A stretch of DNA of 64,000 nt from Streptomyces canus 299MFChir4.1 (GTDB lineage: Bacteria; Actinomycetota; Actinomycetes; Streptomycetales; Streptomycetaceae). A model generated the notes under the pieces. It made no database searches, was not told where the DNA came from, and worked only from the letters and a program-made list of their open reading frames with translations. Shown one piece after another: positions 63,725-64,000 of the stretch; position 1 is the first letter of the stretch; the number at the start of each line of letters is the position of its first letter. A program made the position numbers and the translations under genes. The stretch spans positions 1-64,000 of the forward strand of contig NZ_KB911600.1 of NCBI RefSeq assembly GCF_000383615.1, read 5' to 3'.

Positions 63725-64000
63725 TCAGTCCGTGCCGAACTCCATGGCGGCCCGGTCCAGCAGGGCCTCGTCCTCCGAGACCTCGCCGCGGGAGGCGATC
63801 GCCTCGGCGCCGCCCTCGGGGAGTTCCGGCATGGTGCCGATCAGCCCGGTCGCGGCGGCCTGGGAGGCGCCGATGGTGGGGCTGCCGGTGCCGATCAGGC
63901 CGAGGCCCGCGTACTGCTCCAGCTTGGCGCGGGAGTCGGCGATGTCGAGGTTGCGCATGGTGAGCTGGCCGATCCGGTCCACCGGGCCGAAGGCCGAGTC
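63725..64000 (-). CDS. argG: Argininosuccinate synthase, C-terminal end (partial)
   Basis: The last 91 codons of a gene running off the right edge. The protein reads GPVDRIGQLTMRNLDIADSRAKLEQYAGLGLIG, matching the C-terminal region of the longer (E. coli-like) ArgG type, followed by an acidic tail (SEDEALLDRAAMEFGTD). ArgG joins citrulline and aspartate in arginine synthesis. The start and the ATP-binding region lie outside the window, so the call rests on the C-terminal match. Confidence 0.8.
   Translation of the reverse strand, partial: DSAFGPVDRIGQLTMRNLDIADSRAKLEQYAGLGLIGTGSPTIGASQAAATGLIGTMPELPEGGAEAIASRGEVSEDEALLDRAAMEFGTD

Overview
The window is high-GC actinobacterial chromosome, almost certainly Streptomyces. 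The evidence is extreme third-position GC, frequent GTG starts, GGAGG-type ribosome binding sites, leaderless-looking promoters, and a gene order osaC-osaA-osaB-ftsK ... rimO-pgsA-cinA-clgR ... nei-lhr ... DUF3046 ... recA-recX ... gluABCD. That order follows the Streptomyces core and is partly shared with Mycobacterium (ftsK, pgsA3, clgR, DUF3046, recA, recX).

Layout. 1-1300: the end of an rRNA operon (23S 3' end, 5S, terminator), a shortened DegT-type aminotransferase and tRNA-Thr(GGT). 1311-10863: the osmoadaptation/sigma-factor signalling cluster osaC (phosphatase/anti-sigma kinase), osaA (hybrid kinase with about twelve HAMP modules) and osaB (response regulator). 10982-18245: ftsK, a RodZ-like HTH membrane protein, rimO, pgsA, cinA and clgR. 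18454-29596: a short-chain dehydrogenase, nei, lhr, a toroid-fold protein, a DUF3046 protein, an AI-2E-type permease and two small membrane proteins. 29738-31500: recA with an SOS promoter, then the 5' half of recX.

31483-44811 is the most notable region. A 13,325-bp integrative element has inserted into recX. It carries a large serine recombinase at its right end. The two junctions share a short core (AGGG). Joining the element's two ends rebuilds an attP with 18-bp inverted arms (16/18 matching) centred on that core, and joining the two chromosomal flanks restores an in-frame recX of 316 codons. Inside are a RepA/AAA-type helicase gene, an iteron-like cluster of eleven TTCTC-type heptamers, a terminase-small-subunit-like HTH protein, an excisionase-like HTH fused to an NlpC/P60 domain, runs of tiny overlapping winged-helix or unknown genes, an ASCH-domain protein, an Scr1-type HTH regulator paired with a DUF6879 protein, and a DUF559-like nuclease-fold protein. 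No capsid, portal, tail or conjugation genes are visible, so it resembles a phage satellite or mobilisable island rather than a complete prophage or a pSAM2-type element.

After the element the chromosome resumes with the RecX core domain, then cysteine dioxygenase preceded by a cysteine-rich leader peptide, an FAD monooxygenase, the gluABCD glutamate importer, an OmpR-type two-component system, a TAXI-type binding protein, a KhtTU-like K+/H+ antiporter pair, a NarL-type two-component system, an excalibur-domain protein, a second multi-sensor PP2C phosphatase, a RutA-like flavin monooxygenase, and the 3' end of argG running off the window. Two copies of a roughly 245-bp intergenic repeat with a conserved foldback lie near 25.5-25.8 kb and 55.2-55.5 kb.
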